DNA of 34,048 bases from assembly GCF_018837975.1 (NCBI RefSeq), contig NZ_JAGSOY010000051.1:1-34048 (forward strand), read 5' to 3'. This DNA is from Zooshikella harenae (lineage in GTDB: Bacteria; Pseudomonadota; Gammaproteobacteria; Pseudomonadales; Zooshikellaceae). The translations under genes and the position numbers were made by a program. Below, one piece after another: positions 14,963-23,115 of the stretch (position 1 is its first letter; every line of letters begins with the position of its first letter). The notes under the pieces were generated by a model. It did no database searches. It worked only from the letters and a program-made list of their open reading frames with translations, and was not told where the DNA came from.

Positions 14963-15769
14963 ATGAATAAAGACGTATTTGATCAAAGGTTTTCTGGTAT
15001 AACACGCTTGTATGGTGAGCAAGCAACTAACAGCATTGTTAATGCTCATATTTGTGTCATTGGAATTGGTGGTGTTGGTTCCTGGGCCGCAGAAGCATTG
15101 GCGCGAACAGGTGTTGGCAAACTTACCTTAATCGATTTAGATGATATTTGCGTTACTAATACCAATCGCCAAGCACACACCCTGCAAAGTACTGTAGGTC
15201 ACAGCAAAGTTGCAGTGATGGCGGAACGTATACGACAGATTAATCCTGAGTGTCAGGTGGAAGAAGTCGATGATTTCATTACTGAGGAAACCCTTGAAGA
15301 ATATATCTCAACTGATTTCTCTGTAGTAATTGATGCGATTGATAGTGTTAAAGCCAAAGCGGCACTTATTGCTTTTTGCAAAAGACGAAAAATTCCTATT
15401 ATTGTGACTGGTGGAGCGGGTGGGCAAAAAGATCCAACACAAATTACCTACGGTGATTTAAGCAAAACATACAATGATCCGCTCTCTGCCAAAGTGCGCT
15501 CTCTGTTAAGAAGAAACTATAACTTTAGCCAAAACCCAAAACGACGCTTTAGTATTGAATGCGTTTATTCCACTGAGCAACTTGTTTATCCACAGGCTGA
15601 TGGTTCTGTTTGTCAACAAAAGTCCTTACAAGAAGGCAGTACCCGACTCGACTGTGCCAGTGGCTTCGGAGCTGTGACGATGGTTACTGCGGCTTTTGGG
15701 TTAACTGCCGCAGCTCGTGCAATAGAAAAGGTTTTAAAAAGAGCAAAAAATATATCGCAATTGTTGTAG
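14963..15769 (+). CDS. tcdA: tRNA threonylcarbamoyladenosine dehydratase TcdA (CsdL)
   Basis: This 268-residue E1-like enzyme has the same length as E. coli TcdA. It uses ATP to dehydrate t6A37 of ANN-reading tRNAs to the cyclic form ct6A. The nucleotide-binding loop GIGGVGSWAAEALA starts at residue 34, followed by LTLIDLDDICVTNTNRQ, the adenylation-site segment, and VIDAIDSVKAK. VTGGAGGQKDPTQI and the C-terminal SGFGAVTMVTA are typical. In E. coli csdA, csdE and csdL/tcdA form one operon, since the cysteine desulfurase system supports TcdA. Here the fused csdA-csdE gene lies tail-to-tail, five bases from the tcdA stop. Confidence 0.93.
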   Translation: MNKDVFDQRFSGITRLYGEQATNSIVNAHICVIGIGGVGSWAAEALARTGVGKLTLIDLDDICVTNTNRQAHTLQSTVGHSKVAVMAERIRQINPECQVEEVDDFITEETLEEYISTDFSVVIDAIDSVKAKAALIAFCKRRKIPIIVTGGAGGQKDPTQITYGDLSKTYNDPLSAKVRSLLRRNYNFSQNPKRRFSIECVYSTEQLVYPQADGSVCQQKSLQEGSTRLDCASGFGAVTMVTAAFGLTAAARAIEKVLKRAKNISQLL

Positions 15770-15774
15770 CCACT

Positions 15775-17484
15775 TTAATGGTTAATGGTTAGATAATCTT
15801 GTGCTATTTGCTGAATAACATTGACAATACTGTTTAAACCATTACTTCTTGATGGGCTTAAGTGGTGAGCTAAATCTAGCGTAGAAAATAACTGCTGGAA
15901 ATCAGAGGCAAGAATATCTTCAGGCGTTTTATTATTTACATGGCTTATGACCAAGGTAAGTAAGCCTCTTAGAATTCGTGCATTACTATCTGCCCAAAAC
16001 TGCAGTGTTTTATTTTGAACATTGAAATCAGAGACTAGCCATACCTCGCTCTCACACCCTGATACTCGATTATCTTCAATTTTATATTCTGTAGGCAATG
16101 GTGGTAACAGTTTGCTATTTTGCATAATAAGACGATAGCGGTTTTCCCAGTTTTTTTGTGCTAAGAGTTTGGAGGCTATTTGTTGGCTGTCTAATGATAG
16201 AGGCTGTAAATCCTTTGAGGAAGGATACGCGGTTTCAGAGTGTTTTTCTTCTGAATGTTTTAATATGCTATTAAGAGATTCCACTAACCAATCAATTTCT
16301 TGCCGGGTGTTATAAAAAGAAAGAGAAATACGTAACGTTCCGGCAATTCCTAAATATGCCATCAGAGGCATTGTACAGTGATGTCCAACTCTAACAGCAA
16401 TACCTTTTTGATCGAGTAACATACCGATGTCTTGAATATGTTCATGGGAAAATGTCAGTGCCACAATGGGAATGTTCTTGGATTGATCTGTTGAAATTGT
16501 TGGAGTAATAATATTTATCCCTGGAATTGTATTTAGTGTCTCTTGTAGATAATTCATTAATTGATGTTCATAGGTTATTAATTGTCTACGATCAAGCTTT
16601 TCAAGATAATCAATTGCGGCACCTAAACCAATTGCGCCTGCGATATTTGGCGTTCCAGGTTCAAACTTGAAGGGAAGTTGATTGTATGTTGTTTTTTCAA
16701 AACTAACTTGCTGAATCATTTCTCCACCTGTTTGCCAGGGGGGCATAGCTTCAAGCAAATTATAACATCCATACAGTACACCAATACCCGTTGGACCATA
16801 CATCTTGTGGCCTGAAAAAACGTAAAAATCACATCCTAGCTGTTGTACATCAATAGGAAAATGTCCCACGGCTTGTGCACCATCGACAACTGTAGTGACT
16901 TTATGTTGTTTAGCGAGCTTACAAAGTGCTGCAATATCATTGACCACGCCAAGTGCGTTGGATACATGCGTTAAAATCAGTAAACGGGTTTTTTCTGAAA
17001 AATGTTGTGGCAAAGTATGAGGATCGATATGTAGTGTATGACTGAGAGGTAAGATTTTAAGTTTTGCTCCAGTTTGTTGAGCAACTATTTGCCAAGGAAC
17101 AATATTCGCATGATGTTCAAGTGGTGATATTAGTATCTCATCGTCTTTTTGTAAGGTTGATAACCCATAGCTTTGTGCAATCAGGTTTAAGCTTTCTGTG
17201 GCACCTTTGGTCCAGATAATCTCCTCTGGTCGCGTAGCGTTAACAAAGCGTTGAACTTTTTTGCGAGCATTTTCAAAGCGTTGGGTGGCGACACTACTTA
17301 AGTAATGGCTTGCACGATGAACATTGGCATTACTCTGTTGATACACATCGACTTCGGCTTGTATAACTGAAGTAGGCTTATGGGTTGTAGCGGCATTATC
17401 AAAATAAACTAATGGGTGCCCATGTACGGAATGGAGCAATCCAGGGAAATCTTGTCGTACTGCGTTAACGTTAAATAAGCTCAT
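15775..17484 (-). CDS. fused cysteine desulfurase-sulfur acceptor (CsdA/SufS-CsdE/SufE)
   Basis: The 569-residue two-domain protein has residues 1-410 as a group II cysteine desulfurase: AATTHKP, HHANIVPW, the PLP lysine Lys227 in SGHKMYGPTG, and catalytic Cys370 in RVGHHCTMP. A low-complexity linker (about 410-440) leads to a SufE/CsdE domain from NWENRYRLIM to the end, with acceptor Cys477 in VSGCESEVWL and HLSPSRSNG. The enzyme takes sulfur from cysteine and passes it within the polypeptide to the SufE cysteine, for iron-sulfur or tRNA sulfur use. SufS-SufE fusions are known in some bacteria. The neighbouring convergent tcdA points to the Csd rather than Suf branch. No other suf or isc genes are visible. 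Confidence 0.92.
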   Translation of the reverse strand: MSLFNVNAVRQDFPGLLHSVHGHPLVYFDNAATTHKPTSVIQAEVDVYQQSNANVHRASHYLSSVATQRFENARKKVQRFVNATRPEEIIWTKGATESLNLIAQSYGLSTLQKDDEILISPLEHHANIVPWQIVAQQTGAKLKILPLSHTLHIDPHTLPQHFSEKTRLLILTHVSNALGVVNDIAALCKLAKQHKVTTVVDGAQAVGHFPIDVQQLGCDFYVFSGHKMYGPTGIGVLYGCYNLLEAMPPWQTGGEMIQQVSFEKTTYNQLPFKFEPGTPNIAGAIGLGAAIDYLEKLDRRQLITYEHQLMNYLQETLNTIPGINIITPTISTDQSKNIPIVALTFSHEHIQDIGMLLDQKGIAVRVGHHCTMPLMAYLGIAGTLRISLSFYNTRQEIDWLVESLNSILKHSEEKHSETAYPSSKDLQPLSLDSQQIASKLLAQKNWENRYRLIMQNSKLLPPLPTEYKIEDNRVSGCESEVWLVSDFNVQNKTLQFWADSNARILRGLLTLVISHVNNKTPEDILASDFQQLFSTLDLAHHLSPSRSNGLNSIVNVIQQIAQDYLTINH

Positions 17485-17688
17485 AAAGTCAGTCTGTTAT
17501 TGTTCCTATGGGTTGAAAGGCAGTTTAATGTGTAGTTGCAATTTTTGGAAGTTTACCTTTAGTAATCATTAGAAATTAAATGAGAGTTTAATTGTTATTT
17601 CTAAGGTGCGTATCTATTCTTCGAATTATATCTATTGCCATAGATATTTTTCCTCCTAATTTGATTTGGTATTCAATAATAGATATTC

Positions 17689-18135
17689 ATGATTAGGCTT
17701 ATTTTTTTGCTTTTTTCTTGTTTGGTTATTTGGGTTATATATTGTGCAGAGCAAGGTACATTACCGTATGCTTTGTATCGTATTTACAAGTTTCCTGGTG
17801 GGGATAAGTTAGGGCATTTTTTAGCAATGGGTTTTATTGTTTTAACACTGGTTGCTAATGCTTTAGGTGTTTTAAAACAGTATCGTATTTTCTGTGTTAT
17901 TCTCATTTCAGTGATAACGGCTATTTATGCAACATATGCTGAATTTTCCCAACAACATATTATTTATAGGACTTTTTCATACTATGATTTAATGAGTAGT
18001 TATTTAGGTATAATAATTTTAGGAATGATTCCAAGCATTATGTTAGCCCAAGCTCGTTTTAGGAATGAGTGGGCTACGGTTTTTTATTGGATTAATTTAA
18101 GAATTAAGTTGATTTTGATCAAAGCTAATTCTTAA
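17689..18135 (+). CDS. VanZ-like membrane protein
   Basis: The 148-residue protein has about four hydrophobic segments: an N-terminal helix, then DKLGHFLAMGFIVLTLV, the segment around VILISVITAIYA, and SSYLGIIILGMI. The conserved VanZ pattern (PF04892) is visible as GGDKLGHF, EFSQQ, and RTFSYYDLMSSYLG, equivalent to the R-S-D-N-G cluster of the family. VanZ-like proteins are inner-membrane proteins with poorly defined function; some lower teicoplanin sensitivity in other bacteria. It probably forms a single-gene unit and is convergent with ubiT. Confidence 0.75.
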   Translation: MIRLIFLLFSCLVIWVIYCAEQGTLPYALYRIYKFPGGDKLGHFLAMGFIVLTLVANALGVLKQYRIFCVILISVITAIYATYAEFSQQHIIYRTFSYYDLMSSYLGIIILGMIPSIMLAQARFRNEWATVFYWINLRIKLILIKANS

Positions 18136-18176
18136 GGGTACCACGAAAAAAAGTGTATTTTAAGCGGTGCCATTAA
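18132..18176. terminator. hairpin between convergent VanZ-like gene and ubiT
   Basis: TTAAGGGTACC (18132-18142) pairs with GGTGCCATTAA (18166-18176) with one mismatch and one G-T wobble. The right arm overlaps the ubiT stop codon. No T-run follows closely, so termination is only suggested by position. Confidence 0.35.
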
Positions 18177-18655
18177 GCCTGTGGTTGCGGGAAAGTCGTA
18201 GACAACAGTTGAATGATATGTCCAAGTGGAAAGCCAAGTTTGTCTAGTTCAATGGTATCAAGTATATTTTTGAAGCCATGGCTGAGTGCAGTATTACCTT
18301 CCAGTAAAAGTCGGCGTTGGAAAAATAATGTATCAGGATCAACCTGTTGAGTGATTAATGCAATCGCATCAGTTAACTTGCAGCTGATACTGGCATCTGC
18401 TTTTCCTTTGTCTTGCACGATACAACGCTGAGCGTGTGGGTTATAACTTAAAAAATAGTTTAAATCACAGTCCAAGAGTTTTAGCTCGATCCACTGATCC
18501 TCAAGAAAGTCAAGTTCCCCTTCATTGACTACAGAATGCAGTAAGTGATTAAGAAGCTTTTCTAAAACATGTGTTTGTAAAGCCGTTGGGCATAACTGCA
18601 CAGGTTTTGTTAGAAGTGCTGCATGTTTCTCAAGCGCTGTAAACAATAAGTTCAT
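18173..18655 (-). CDS. ubiT: UbiT, SCP2-like lipid-binding protein for anaerobic ubiquinone synthesis
   Basis: The 160-residue protein has an SCP2-like domain and matches E. coli UbiT (YhbT, 174 residues). UbiT probably binds isoprenoid ubiquinone intermediates and presents them to the UbiU-UbiV hydroxylase when oxygen is absent. The SCP2 pattern is seen in the alternating central region and the LLLEGNTALSHGFKNILDTI segment near the end. It is transcribed divergently from ubiU across 141 bp that contain a perfect FNR/Anr box. Gene content and order make the identification firm, although the sequence on its own is only moderately distinctive. Confidence 0.88.
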   Translation of the reverse strand: MNLLFTALEKHAALLTKPVQLCPTALQTHVLEKLLNHLLHSVVNEGELDFLEDQWIELKLLDCDLNYFLSYNPHAQRCIVQDKGKADASISCKLTDAIALITQQVDPDTLFFQRRLLLEGNTALSHGFKNILDTIELDKLGFPLGHIIQLLSTTFPQPQA

Positions 18656-18721
18656 GGAATAATAGCTATCTTCGTTGTCATCAGTAGTAGTCCAATCTAG
18701 GAAACCTGCAAAAGAATTGCG

Positions 18722-18735
18722 TTGATATCAATCAA
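18722..18735. promoter_or_regulatory. perfect FNR/Anr box between ubiT and ubiU
   Basis: TTGAT-ATCA-ATCAA matches the FNR/Anr consensus TTGATNNNNATCAA at all ten defined positions. Its centre is 68 bp from ATG 18797 (ubiU) and about 73 bp from the ubiT start, so one oxygen-sensing dimer could activate both divergent units. A -10-like TATGTT at 18753-18758 sits at a suitable distance for a class II FNR promoter of ubiU. Confidence 0.85.
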
Positions 18736-18796
18736 CTGTAGTGTGAGCAGACTATGTTACTTTGCTGAACATTTTCCTGCTGCTTAAGGTGTCCAT

Positions 18797-19795
18797 ATGT
18801 TAGAGCTTGTGTGTCCTGCGGGTAATTTGCCTGCCTTAAAAGCAGCTGTTACTCATGGGGCTGATGCTGTTTATGTTGGGTTTCGAGATCAGACCAATGC
18901 ACGTCACTTTCCGGGTTTGAACTTTTCTACAGGAAAGTTAGAAGAAGGTATTCAGTTTGCCAAGCGACAGGGCACCAAAGTCTTTCTGGCATTAAATACT
19001 TATCCACAAGGAGCACAAATTAGGCCTTGGTTACAAGCAATTGATAAAGCGGCATCGATGAATGTGGATGCTTTAATCATTGCTGACTTAGGGCTTATGG
19101 CTTACGCACATCAGCACTATCCTCACTTACCACTTCACCTGTCAGTGCAAGGTTCAGCAACACATCCTCAAGCATTGCATTTTTACCAGAAGACATTTGG
19201 CGTTAAACGAGCTGTTTTGCCAAGAGTCTTATCAGCCAAGCAGGTTGCACAGGTGGTAGCCAATTCAGCGATTGATATTGAAGTATTTGCGTTTGGTAGC
19301 TTATGTATTATGGCCGAAGGACGTTGTCACTTGTCGTCTTATTTAACAGGCGAGTCTCCCAATAAAAATGGTGCTTGCTCTCCAGCACATCATGTGCGTT
19401 GGGAGCCTCAGGAACAACATCTTGATGTACGCTTGAATGGTGTGCTTATTGATCGCTATCAGCCAGATGAGCCTGCTGGTTATCCTACTTTATGCAAAGG
19501 ACGTTTTCAGGTTAACCAGGAAACATTTCATGTATTAGAGGAGCCAACCAGTTTAAATACATTAAGCCTGTTGCCAGCGCTTTATCAAATGGGGGTGAAA
19601 GCGGTAAAGATTGAAGGACGTCAGCGTAGTCCAGCGTATGTGGCTAATGTTGTGCGTATTTGGCGTGAAGCGATTGATCAGCTTAAAGTAAACCCAGAGG
19701 GCTTTCTTGTTCAGGAGCTGTGGGCTCAACAGCTATGTAAGCTGTCTGAGGGGGTGCAAACAACATTAGGTGCTTATTCACGGCCATGGCAATGA
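18797..19795 (+). CDS. ubiU: UbiU, iron-sulfur subunit of O2-independent ubiquinone hydroxylase
   Basis: This is a 332-residue peptidase-U32-like protein. With UbiV it hydroxylates the ubiquinone ring using prephenate instead of oxygen. The four 4Fe-4S cysteines are at residues 170, 177, 194 and 233 (SLCIMAEGRC, NGACSP, TLCKGRF), one residue off the E. coli UbiU positions 169/176/193/232. The N-terminus LELVCPAGNLPALKAAV and VKIEGRQRSPAYV are family signatures. The gene is followed immediately by ubiV, which it overlaps if the earlier ATG codons are used. The upstream FNR/Anr box indicates anaerobic induction. Confidence 0.95.
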   Translation: MLELVCPAGNLPALKAAVTHGADAVYVGFRDQTNARHFPGLNFSTGKLEEGIQFAKRQGTKVFLALNTYPQGAQIRPWLQAIDKAASMNVDALIIADLGLMAYAHQHYPHLPLHLSVQGSATHPQALHFYQKTFGVKRAVLPRVLSAKQVAQVVANSAIDIEVFAFGSLCIMAEGRCHLSSYLTGESPNKNGACSPAHHVRWEPQEQHLDVRLNGVLIDRYQPDEPAGYPTLCKGRFQVNQETFHVLEEPTSLNTLSLLPALYQMGVKAVKIEGRQRSPAYVANVVRIWREAIDQLKVNPEGFLVQELWAQQLCKLSEGVQTTLGAYSRPWQ

Positions 19796-19803
19796 GAAAT
19801 GAT

Positions 19804-20676
19804 ATGAAACTGTCTTTGTCTGCAATACCTTTCTACTGGCCAAAAGGGGAGGTTGTTCAATTTTATGAGCAAGTTGCTACAAGTGTCGTAGATTACATTT
19901 ATCTTGGTGAAACTGTATGTGCTAAGCGTAATGAGCTGTCATTAGAAGATTGGCTGATAATTGCTGATAGTTTGCAAGAGGCTGGTAAGCAAGTCTATTT
20001 ATCGAGTTTAGCACTTGTGTGTGCAAATAGTGACTATAAGCTGATAGAGCGTGTTTGTAATGCAGGCATGATGGTTGAAGCGAATGATATGGCTGCTGTC
20101 TCCTTGTTATGTGAAATGCAAGTGCCTTTTGTTATAGGTAGCAGTATTAATATTTATAACCATCTCAGCTTGTCTGTATTGCTGAATAAAGGACTTATCC
20201 GCTGGGTTCCTCCGGTTGAAATGTCAGGTCAACAGATTAAAGAAACATTGTTTGAGCTTGATAATACACAGCAAGAGCGTCCTGAGGTTGAAGTTTTCAG
20301 TTATGGATGGTTACCCTTAGCTTTTTCAGCTAGATGTTTTTCTTCAAGAGCAAAAGGTGTTCAAAAAGATAACTGTCAGCGTAATTGTTTAGATGATCCA
20401 GAGGGGCTAAAAGTCCAAACCAGAGAAAAAGATCAATTATTTACACTGAACGGTATTCAAACCCTGTCTGGTAAAAAATGTAATCTATTACCATTAATGA
20501 GTTCATTAAGAGCAGCTGGTGTAGATGTGGTTAGAGTGACTCCTCAACATGAAGGAACGTTAGAGGTGATACATGTTGCGCAACAAATTTTGGGTGGGAG
20601 TGAGGCTAATGACCTGGCTGAAGATGAATGTAATGGTTATTGGTATGGTGCTCCTGGCTTGATTGTAACAGGGTAA
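19804..20676 (+). CDS. ubiV: UbiV, partner subunit of O2-independent ubiquinone hydroxylase
   Basis: This peptidase-U32-like protein is about 290 residues long. Start 19804 (MKLSLSAIPFYWPKG) is chosen because it aligns with the E. coli UbiV N-terminus (MKYSLGPVLWYWPKE) and puts the first cluster cysteine at residue 39, as in E. coli; ATG 19786 and 19792 (the latter ATGA-overlapping the ubiU stop) are alternatives. The other cluster cysteines, 178, 191 and 195 (SARCFS, DNCQRNC), keep the E. coli spacing of 13 and 4. VEVFSYGWLPLAFSARCF and DECNGYWYG are family signatures. UbiV forms a heterodimer with UbiU; UbiT lies divergently upstream. Confidence 0.95.
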   Translation: MKLSLSAIPFYWPKGEVVQFYEQVATSVVDYIYLGETVCAKRNELSLEDWLIIADSLQEAGKQVYLSSLALVCANSDYKLIERVCNAGMMVEANDMAAVSLLCEMQVPFVIGSSINIYNHLSLSVLLNKGLIRWVPPVEMSGQQIKETLFELDNTQQERPEVEVFSYGWLPLAFSARCFSSRAKGVQKDNCQRNCLDDPEGLKVQTREKDQLFTLNGIQTLSGKKCNLLPLMSSLRAAGVDVVRVTPQHEGTLEVIHVAQQILGGSEANDLAEDECNGYWYGAPGLIVTG

Positions 20677-20773
20677 TGCATAATGCATGTATAACAACAC
20701 TCGTTATGCGTACGAAGTAAAAATGACCTCTAAAATAAATAGTGTTTTTGGGTTAATCGTTAAAGCAAAAACG

Positions 20774-20815
20774 TAGAGAACAGAAATAAAACATATGCTT
20801 TATTTCTGTTCTCTA
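20774..20815 (+). repeat. perfect 17-bp-stem hairpin downstream of ubiV
   Basis: The left arm 20774-20790 (TAGAGAACAGAAATAAA) is perfectly complementary to 20799-20815, with an 8-nt loop. It lies 98 bp after the ubiV stop. The stem is much longer than a usual terminator and no T-run follows, so it may be a mobile-repeat relic, an RNA 3' protector or a protein site. Confidence 0.7.
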
Positions 20816-20960
20816 GAGTATTATATTGATAGACTTGTAAAAAGTATGTTGTAAAGATTTTAGAATATTATATTGACAGGTGTTGTTATTTTTATCGGTT
20901 TTTTGCTAAGGGAAAAGTATCTCCGTTGCATTGAATATGCATGTTGCTTTTATAATTATT

Positions 20961-21064
20961 ATAACCGACCTGCAGCGCTTTTAGATAAAGTAAAATGGAT
21001 ACCGCAAGTCTTACAGTCGTAGACATTCCCTGGGATTTCATCTCTTGGTGGCCACCTCTAAAAA
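20961..21064 (-). repeat. dispersed intergenic repeat, copy A
   Basis: This 104-bp segment aligns without gaps to 28270-28373 at 82 of 104 positions, far above chance in unrelated intergenic DNA. The core GCAAG...hairpin is partly kept (6 of 8 pairs). Copy A is not bounded by the TATACCC ends that surround copy B. Confidence 0.8.
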
Positions 21065-21714
21065 TGCACTTATTCATGATAGCTGTGTTAACGTTATACT
21101 CATGGCCCTGCTAGCATTAATACATATTAAAAGCTGCTATCGCTAAACATGCCATAGCAGTTTAGATCTCATGTATTCCTTATACACTGTGGTTATCCGT
21201 GCAGTGCTTCCTTGTTCTCACAAATAAACTCTATTTATAGAGGGGGCCTAATAGTTAATCCAGAGTAATGCACCTTTTATCTGAGTAGTATGTTTTTATA
21301 ATATACGTATAATGTCTTATATATAAAATATAGCTATGCTTATGCAAAGAGATAAAATATTTTAGTACATACGAGGTATTGGGAAGAACGTTTTTACATA
21401 TTGAGATATGCTGATTGTAGGTGTTGTTATGTAAGATACACTAAGTGGTTTTGTATCATACAAATATAATAAAAAGTATTGAAAACCTGTTGTTTAGCTT
21501 GGAGTCACTACTTGACTTGACTTGACATGGCATAGTTTATAAGTTGTGCTACGCTATTCAAGGTTAGTGATTTTAAGATGATCATATGCTGTATGGTATG
21601 ACTTGTATATAAGTAAAGATCAATAAGAGAAGTAAAAGGGATCAAACCAATTCTGTTTGCAGATAACATGATCAAATAAAAGCAAACACGCATAATATGC
21701 CAATGGAGGGAGTG

Positions 21715-22578
21715 ATGCTGCTCGTTGCCTATCGGGAGAAGATGTCTGCAGCAATAGAAGAAGAGGGGGCAGACAACCTATATTTTGTATTAGACTCAGC
21801 TTGTGAGCCTGAATTGCCTGATAAAATATGGGAACTTGATGATAACTTTAACCCACAGTGTGAATCATTATTTAGAGGAACCACTGCAGAAGACTTATTT
21901 GCACAAGCACCTTACTTAATTAAGTTGGAACCTGATAGCACACTATATGAGTGGCTTCTTAATAAGTCTTGTCAGGAACCACTAGGCTTTTTTGCTTTTT
22001 GTTCAGAAAATATTGCTGCTTATTTTGTGCACTTACAACGTGTACTGGAGTTTATTTTACCTAATAAACATTGGGTACATATTCGGTATTATAATCCTAC
22101 ATTATTAAGATTATTGAGTCGTACCTTAGCATGTTACCAACTTAATCAATTAATAGGTCCAGCTACACGGTTAATTGGTGCAGATTTGATAACTAATGAG
22201 CTTTTTGACTTATCTAAGGATGGTCATAATGCTGATATTTATGAAACAAGAACCTCACTCGTGATTAGCCGTCAACAGTTTTCTATGTTGATCAGTCAGG
22301 CTTTAGCTTATGCACTAACGCAGTCTATACAAAATAATTTTAAAAATGAATTAGGTGAGGGGATGACGAGCAAGACAATAGTGCTTTTTAATAAATTAAA
22401 AAAAGCATCAAGTACTGTTGATAGTGACTCACTTATTGAGCTTGGTTACATAAATAGCTTAGTAGAGTTTTTGACTCCTATTAGTGCGGAAAGCACTATT
22501 TTGAGTCAGGCTATCTTGAATTATTGGGAAAAAGTTCGCATTACGGGCAATGGTATTTTACTTAATAGTGTTGCTTAA
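21715..22578 (+). CDS. orphan DUF4123-domain protein (T6SS adaptor-like)
   Basis: The 287-residue protein has a DUF4123 domain in its N-terminal half: NLYFVLDSACEPEL, LFRGTTAEDLFAQAPYLIKL, FFAFCSENIAAYFVHLQRVL and HIRYYNPTLLRLL follow the family order. DUF4123 proteins usually act as adaptors/chaperones that load effectors onto VgrG of type VI secretion systems. Neither VgrG, effector nor immunity gene is adjacent. ATG 21715 is chosen because GGAGGG lies 5 nt upstream; ATG 21697 and 21703 are alternatives but lack such a site. The C-terminal third is alpha-helical-looking and unassigned. It could be a stray member of a T6SS island elsewhere. Confidence 0.72.
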   Translation: MLLVAYREKMSAAIEEEGADNLYFVLDSACEPELPDKIWELDDNFNPQCESLFRGTTAEDLFAQAPYLIKLEPDSTLYEWLLNKSCQEPLGFFAFCSENIAAYFVHLQRVLEFILPNKHWVHIRYYNPTLLRLLSRTLACYQLNQLIGPATRLIGADLITNELFDLSKDGHNADIYETRTSLVISRQQFSMLISQALAYALTQSIQNNFKNELGEGMTSKTIVLFNKLKKASSTVDSDSLIELGYINSLVEFLTPISAESTILSQAILNYWEKVRITGNGILLNSVA

Positions 22579-22619
22579 AAAGTATTAATAACAATAGTTG
22601 CTCTATATGCATCTATTGT

Positions 22620-22745
22620 TATACCCATTTACGAATGACTTTTAGAGAGTAATTCGCATTCTATAAAATGTTAGTCACTTATTTTTTTATAAGCTTCTTC
22701 AATTTATCATTTGGTGCGCCCTATAAGTTATTCGCAGAGGGTATA
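22620..22745. mobile_element. 126-bp MITE-like element, TATACCC ends
   Basis: The left end TATACCC...ACGAA (22620-22635) and right end TTCGCAGAGGGTATA (22731-22745) are imperfect inverted repeats. They share TATACCC and CGAA with the element at 28156-28391. The first about 30 bp also resemble that element directly. It lies in the gap after the DUF4123 gene and has no coding capacity. Confidence 0.5.
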
Positions 22746-22781
22746 TAGAATAAGTTTGTGAGCGATGCTTAAATCTTTTTA

Positions 22782-22964
22782 TTAGTTACCCTTTCCCCAA
22801 TAGTCATCACCAATTAGCGAATTTAGACGTTTGTTTTCAAAGTAGTCTTCAATGGCCCTCCGTGCTAATAGAGAACGTTGAGATGATTTTTCTCGGTTGG
22901 ATTTAACAGCGTGTTGCGTTGAAAATTGATTATTATTGTTAGTTTCAGTTGCTTCAATACGCAT
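22782..22964 (-). CDS. small PA3496-like protein, 60 residues
   Basis: A small basic, Asn-rich protein. LLARRAIEDYFENKRLNSLI near the C-terminus resembles the RRxIEDxxExRRL core of the PA3496 family, annotated as putative envelope-integrity proteins in pseudomonads; resemblance is by pattern only. ATG 22964 is preferred, since AAGG lies about 7 nt upstream (AAGGTGCGGCT); an in-frame start at 23009 would add 15 residues without better support. No signal peptide or membrane segment is seen. Function unknown. Confidence 0.6.
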   Translation of the reverse strand: MRIEATETNNNNQFSTQHAVKSNREKSSQRSLLARRAIEDYFENKRLNSLIGDDYWGKGN

Positions 22965-23115
22965 AGCCGCACCTTTCTGTTGTATCGTATCGTTATTGGT
23001 AAGATGCAATATTCAGATGACGAAATTATGAAATTAAAGTGACAACCTCAAGAAGAAAAGTGGTAAATATCAATGTTTAATACTACTTCCTAGAAAAGTG
23101 TTTTGATAGTGTGAG

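Larger units (their letters stand above)
20677..21714. other. 1.0-kb gene-free AT-rich region
   Basis: No credible gene is seen. It holds a 17-bp-stem hairpin (20774-20815), a 14-bp direct repeat with one mismatch (TATTATATTGA[T/C]AG at 20819-20832 and 20866-20879), a 104-bp dispersed repeat (20961-21064) and a CTTGA triplication near 21511-21525. A 61-codon leftward frame over the dispersed repeat is discussed under rejections. Confidence 0.5.

Noticed and set aside
20892-21077. 61-codon leftward frame over dispersed repeat copy A, and the matching 30-codon frame in copy B.
   Set aside because: No ribosome binding site in copy A, and differences between the copies fall mostly at amino-acid-changing positions. 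A structured repeat explains the alignment better than a conserved small protein.
21511-21525. CTTGA triplication as a short CRISPR-like or functional tandem array.
   Set aside because: Three copies of a 5-mer in AT-rich DNA are easily random; there is no longer repeat unit, spacer structure or cas gene.
21508-21693. Small leftward open frame in the 1-kb gap before the DUF4123 gene.
   Set aside because: Short, low-complexity and without ribosome binding site; typical chance frame of AT-rich DNA.
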